Shown here in pieces: positions 47,040 to 64,000 of a stretch of 64,000 nucleotides of DNA. The stretch lies in contig OU612070.1 in assembly GCA_914767715.1 (NCBI GenBank), positions 19,764,025 through 19,828,024 on the forward strand, given 5' to 3'. The notes under the pieces were generated by a model. That model ran no database searches, was not told the DNA's origin, and worked only from the letters and a program-made list of their open reading frames with translations. Position 1 is the first letter of the stretch; each line of letters opens with the position of its first letter. This stretch comes from Membranipora membranacea (Eukaryota; Bryozoa; Gymnolaemata; Cheilostomatida; Membraniporidae). The position numbers and the translations under genes are program-made.

Positions 47040-47760
47040 CAGTTGTAAATTGGTATTGGTCCAATTGCTTTTCACTGCCAGGCGATTAGTGCCGCAGGAA
47101 TTGTGGGTTCGAGTCCCACTGGGGGAGCTTTCATTGTTGATTGTTCCAGCCCCCAGCACCCTCGGGTGTATACCTCTCCTCCCTCCCTCCCTCCCTCCCT
47201 GCAAGACAGATTTCCGAACGTGTTCATTCAGATGATGATGATGATGAGAGGTTTCCAATTTTACACATAATACTTTTATACATTTATACACCGAAACAAA
47301 ATAATAATACAAAAAATCTGAACAAAATTGCAGCAGTGGAGATAACAAATCAGAGAGACACACTGAACTTAGTCTCCCTGACTAACATCAATATTGCTGA
47401 TTTTTTTACCTGGCAGTGAAACTCAAGCGCGCTAACAGATTGAGCCATCTCATCATCCCAAAAAAGAAAAGCAAGCAAGCTAGCTTTTCACTACTTTGAG
47501 TTGTGCATCGCATCCACCACTGCCATCCTATCAACACAGCGTACTGTTAGCGTTTTTGGCCTTATATGGCCAACTACTGGGTCAGATGACGAGTACACAT
47601 GTGAGGTATACACTCGAGGGTGCTGGGGGCTGGGACAATCAATCATGAAAGGTCCACCGGTGGGACTTGAACCCGTGACTACTGCGGCACCAATCGCCTG
47701 GTAGTCAACACAGCGTAAATGTGAGGGTTTTGAGCCTAACATGGCCCGCTGCTGAACCCC
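47040..47760. mobile_element. Rearranged cluster of SINE copies
   Basis: A plus-strand head lacking its A box (CTGCCAGGCGATTAGTGCC, B box GGTTCGAGTCCC at 47106-47117) is followed by CCTCCCTCCC and GATGATGATG repeats. At 47408-47462 the missing A-box half appears on the minus strand, and at about 47495-47715 a fuller minus-strand copy lies (B box GGGTTCAAGTCCCA, near 47674-47661). Frames at 47034-47419 and 47491-47811 are SINE sequence. Confidence 0.7.
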
Positions 47761-49255
47761 CCAATCCCATGGGTAAGATCGTATTGCATGACTATGACAG
47801 TGAGAACACATCCAGATCGCTTCGCGGCCTAATGGCTAAGATTCAAAGTGTCACTGCCAACAGCTGATTTCTGCCAGTTTTAGTTTTGGCAGCTTGTTGC
47901 AGACACAGTTCAGGAGACCTTTTTTGGTCTCACACCTCTAGGATTTATTCTAGTTTCAAGGATGTATCAAACTCTCAGTAAGAGGATTTAGGGCACCTTG
48001 CGACCCTCTTCAGGGCCAGCCCAACGAACAGTGAAAAGAGAACTCAACCAGGATAATTATCAAACATTATCAGAATTAAGTTTTAAAACTTAAACGATGG
48101 CACCACATTGTTCAGAAGTTTGAATTTCCTCAGATGGTTGTATGACATAGGAATAGGCAGGTTATAAGATAAATAGATCAAGCAATATTGTATACCGTGA
48201 TGTATCGGCCAACTATAGAGAAGGCCTGCAAAAAGGTTAGCTCACCCAAACTAAGTCTCATCATCTTGCCAGCCCAGTTCCAAGTGATTTGAGAATAGAG
48301 AATCGCATCATATATCAATGATGTAATGTTTGGAATTTTCAACAAAGAAAATTGGGAAACATGAAAAAAACTAAAGAAACAAACTGCACTTTACAAGTTA
48401 TCTTCACATAGGGGAAGATAAAATGCATCCATCACTGATGGATGATCTTAATCAGTGACAAATGGACTAGGAAAAAGTTAAGAGATATGCTGTTGAGATA
48501 TTTTGAGAGAGAAGACAAAGTTGTTACATGGTTACCGTTTATCTCATCGGTCATGTTCAGTTGTAAACAAACAAGTTATAAGCAATGTTTTTGCAATGCA
48601 ACACAACGCAATGCTTTTGCAACTATATCCACTTCGTATCTCTTTCAGGCAGGTACAATGAGCGTGTCTAGATCAGTTATAATTTAGCGACATCTATTTT
48701 ATTCTACATTACGCATGAAAAAACATGAAAAAGCGAAAATAACCAAAAGCCATAATTGGCTGAATAACTTGGAATATTGTTCCGCTGGACGAGGAATAAC
48801 AATGTAGTCAAACCTAATAATAGTAAAGAACAAAAATAGCTTAAATGACATTGGAACAGGTCAAATTTTTTGTTGAGAGATTTTAGGCAGATAAGGAAAA
48901 TAATTTGTCTACTGTAAATAGAAATATCATGATGGTTAGTTCAATCAAAGCTACCTACAAAAAGAAATCGACTAACAAAAGGTTTCGACTTTCGATGTAT
49001 CCAAGTAATGAAACATGATTTTAGGATATAAAATGAGTAAAAAAAACTTATTCTAGTACTGGAAAAACGTAGAAGGTAAGTCCTAGACAGTCTCTTCTCT
49101 TTACAAGGCGTGTTGGGAAAACCAGTAAGCGAATTCATTTTATTCCTAGGTTCAATTCACGGACTGTTCATGTTCGAATAAACTGCTTTCAAGCAGAAAG
49201 ATAGTCAGAACTGCGACAAGCATTCCACTATCCATCACCAAAAACCGTTCATAAT
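47761..49255. other. Spacer between the channel gene and DZANK1
   Basis: No supported gene. Frames at 48442-48687 and 48941-49138 lack recognisable features. The right part would hold the DZANK1 3' UTR. Confidence 0.45.
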
Positions 49256-61396
<12,141 letters not shown>

Positions 61397-63673
61397 GCTG
61401 TTTCTGCAAAGACCAATGAAGTCAATCCGTCCATTTGTGAGGATATATACACCTCTCCGATTGGTGTACGGTATGATCTCAGGCAGATTTGTGAGAAGCC
61501 AATCAGACACATCCTTAGTCAGCCGAAGGATGCTGAGATTATCGTGGGCTGGAGAGAGAAGAGTGTGGAGTGCGGTGATGAAGGTCTCACTGCGGGCTGT
61601 ATACATGTGCCAGGTATGAGAGTGATCACCAGTAAATAGTGTAAATTCACTGTCAGCATGTGCCACTGTAGCCTGTTTTGACAAGCCAACCCACCAAACA
61701 AGAACAAAGCTTGTCAAGACAGGCTAGTGCCACTGTGTAGTTGATCATATTACACCCACCAATCCAAAGTCATAAAATTTATTCCTAAAAATACATTAGA
61801 CATAAAACAAATAACTAAATATCACTGGTTTTTAGATTAAAAGAGTTTGTTAGTTTTTGCACACTAGATTTTTGGCCTTTGCGTTTGCAAGGACACACTT
61901 GTCTCAATGCCAAGGTCATGCTTAAAGAAACAAATGAATTTTTTGCACACTTATCTTTGTAGTCTCATCCAGATATTCTATTTGACAGTAATTTCGCCTT
62001 GTTGTTTATATGCCATGTTCCTATTGCGAGCACTGTAACATTATTAGATGACCGAATATATAAAAGAAAAATTATTGATGAATCCATAATTTTAATACAT
62101 CACCAGTTTTGTATGTGTATTTTAGGTTTGAAACCTACATCAGTTGGATCAGTAACCTCAGTTAAGCAGATTGATGAGCACAAGCCGGGCACTGGTGTAC
62201 AGATTGAACTAACTCAGGGGTTCCAGTGTGAGGCTATACCTTATAAAAATAGATCTACAATCATATTAATCAAGGTAAAATACCTAACAAAAACAATTAA
62301 ATCGTTGAAATTAATTGCAGATCAAAGATGCGACATTGATACAGGTTAATAAGGATGTCTATACTACATTCGGAGAAGGAAAAGCCGGCGATTTTGAGCA
62401 GACTTGAAATAGTGAAATTTATCGTCAGCCCATATTTACTCAACCCCATAACATTGAACAAAGATGCTTCACATCAGCTAGTGAGAATAAGTGTTTTATA
62501 TAACTATAACATTCAGTCATGTCCCAACTATCTAATCTCAACTCTAGCTGTTGCTCTTTGCTATTATACATTCCTCAAACGTTTTGTATGATAATTTGGA
62601 GTTGTACCGACTTTGATGTTATGTGGATAACTCCTGTTTGTTCAATGTCATTCTCTGTGAGCATGGGTAACTATCTCTTACGAATTATAAAATATGCCAG
62701 AATACTCCTATTATAACTTTTCCTGCAAGTCAGGGCAGTATTACATACATAAATGGTGACATCCTAATGCTATGTCATAGTACTCCTACATGGTTAAACA
62801 CGACTTCGTTTCATTATGTTGTAATTATCATACAAGTATCATCGGACTTACAGCAAACTAAACTCGCCACATGTTTGTTTTACAGTGCACTGATGAATAT
62901 ATACAGACTACTGCCCATGAGAGGCCAGCTCCTCATCTTTGTGAATATATAATAACCATACATTCACAGAAAGGATGTCCAGTCTATGAGTCAGATGGTA
63001 TCGTTGTTACTGCAGGTAAAACTTCTACTGTATAATCACCATTAGTCTCCGTTGTGAATTTTCTTACGACACACAAGCTGTTCATAACCATACTCATGAT
63101 CCTATATCTAGATCATTTTACATGTATTTGTATGTGAAGAAATTATGTAGGAAACCTCTGTCCTGATCTATGGAGTTGAAGAAGAATGATCCTTTACACA
63201 TGCGCATTTTCGTGACTTACCTTCCTCTTTAACATCCCAAATACCAGTGCATAGCACAGCGTGACAGCTTATGTCTAATTAATGTCAACTTTTTAGTGAA
63301 TTGAGAAGACCTTCAAAGAAATATTGTATACAGAACAGCTCAAATTTAATGCATGTAAAGCTAGATTATAACATGTATTACTACTATAGCTTCACATATT
63401 TTTTTTTCTTACAGCGACTGGTTGTCTGGATTCCAAGCCTGCTCACAGCACGCACAAATGTTCAGCTGTCGGTGGATCTACACTGACCTTACATGGTGTC
63501 GGCTTTAAGACAGTTGAGAGGGCAATCACTGACATCAGAATCGGCCAATCAGTGGCCTGCGATGAGATAGAGGTGGTTGATAATTGGTCAATTCATTGTG
63601 TGACTATGGTAGATTCACCAGTGGATATAAGCTATGATCAGACTTATCAGATTCAAGTAGAATTGCTAGAAGG
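61397..63673 (+). CDS. Partial gene: MRH-like lectin region plus IPT/TIG domain
   Basis: Four exons join in phases 1, 0 and 1: 61397-61613, 62126-62274, 62886-63015, 63415-63673. The first starts after TTCTAG, and earlier exons were not found. The last has donor GG/GTGAGC and continues beyond the window. Exons 1-3 resemble a mannose-6-phosphate receptor homology domain: VRYDLRQI, IIVGW, GCIHVPG, GVQIELTQGFQCEAIPY, then IIL(I)KC and CEYIITIHSQKGCP, which fits the C-x-Y-x-I-x-x-x-S/T-x-x-G/A-C end motif. Exon 4 reads CSAVGGSTLTLHGVGF, IRIGQSVAC and SIHC, typical of an IPT/TIG immunoglobulin-like fold. The product is likely extracellular or luminal. The full architecture, including any transmembrane part, lies outside the window. 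Confidence 0.72.
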
Positions 63674-63780
63674 GTGAGCCCCGCCTGGCTGTCGGTATGT
63701 GGGGATGATAGTGTTAGGCTTTGTGTGTGTTTGTATCTGTCTACCACACTGACATTGAGACTACACTTTTAGCATGTGTT

Positions 63781-63935
63781 TCTCTGATTGTTAGAGTCAA
63801 TTAACTGTGAGAACCTGACATGTGCCCCCCCCCCAATCAACGAAACTCACGTCGGACCGTCACACCAAATTCCTGCTGATTTCTTGTGATGGTACTCATG
63901 CCAAGTGATTTTATTCACTCTCTATCGATCAGAGA
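63781..63935. mobile_element. Second copy of the TA-type MITE
   Basis: TCTCTGATTGTTAGAG at 63781 and CTCTATCGATCAGAGA ending at 63935 match the element at 45142-45286. Right flank is TA; left flank is TT. It contains an added C-rich run (CCCCCCCCCC). It lies downstream of the last seen MRH-IPT exon, in the next intron. Confidence 0.72.
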
Positions 63936-64000
63936 TATACATGCAATAGTTCATGACATCATCAGTGTGTCTGTCTAGAACAATTTAGATCCAGCTTGCC

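Overview
This window is animal nuclear DNA. It is AT-rich, its genes are split by phase-matched GT-AG introns of about 150-1800 bp, and it carries dispersed tRNA-derived SINEs, MITE-like elements and LINE remnants. The protein families are metazoan: Mab-21/cGAS-like nucleotidyltransferase, PAN plus C-type lectin, DEG/ENaC channel, DZANK1, and MRH plus IPT. A marine invertebrate fits best, either non-bilaterian such as a sponge or lophotrochozoan; the sequence alone does not settle the clade. All gene models below were spliced by eye, and exon phases were checked for each.

Layout. (1) 2.5-8.6 kb, minus: an 11-exon gene for a membrane-anchored Mab-21/cGAS-like protein that keeps the catalytic GS and three acidic positions. 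Its 5' end lies in a recent ~0.46 kb tandem duplication. (2) 12.1-37.1 kb, plus: a tandem array of small secreted lectins, each with a signal exon, a PAN/apple exon and two exons that each encode half of a C-type lectin domain. Four copies look intact (12.1, 18.0, 29.7, 34.4 kb) and two are broken (16.8, 26.9 kb). The first has a duplicated half-lectin exon. A ~4 kb foldback-like element built of inverted minisatellite arrays (22.4-26.4 kb) sits inside the array, with a second element nested in its left arm. (3) 38.8-45.8 kb, plus: an 11-exon DEG/ENaC/ASIC-type sodium channel. (4) 49.3-58.3 kb, minus: a 16-exon DZANK1 orthologue. One intron holds an unusual pair of overlapping long palindromes. 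(5) 61.4 kb to the right edge, plus: the middle of a gene with an MRH-like lectin region followed by an IPT/TIG domain; it runs off the window and its start was not found.

The genes do not form an operon. There is a loose theme of recognition or immunity on the left: a possible nucleotide-second-messenger sensor beside a rapidly duplicating secreted lectin family. The channel, DZANK1 (ciliary/centrosomal) and the MRH-IPT protein look like unrelated neighbours. DZANK1 and the MRH-IPT gene are divergently arranged around a ~3 kb spacer.
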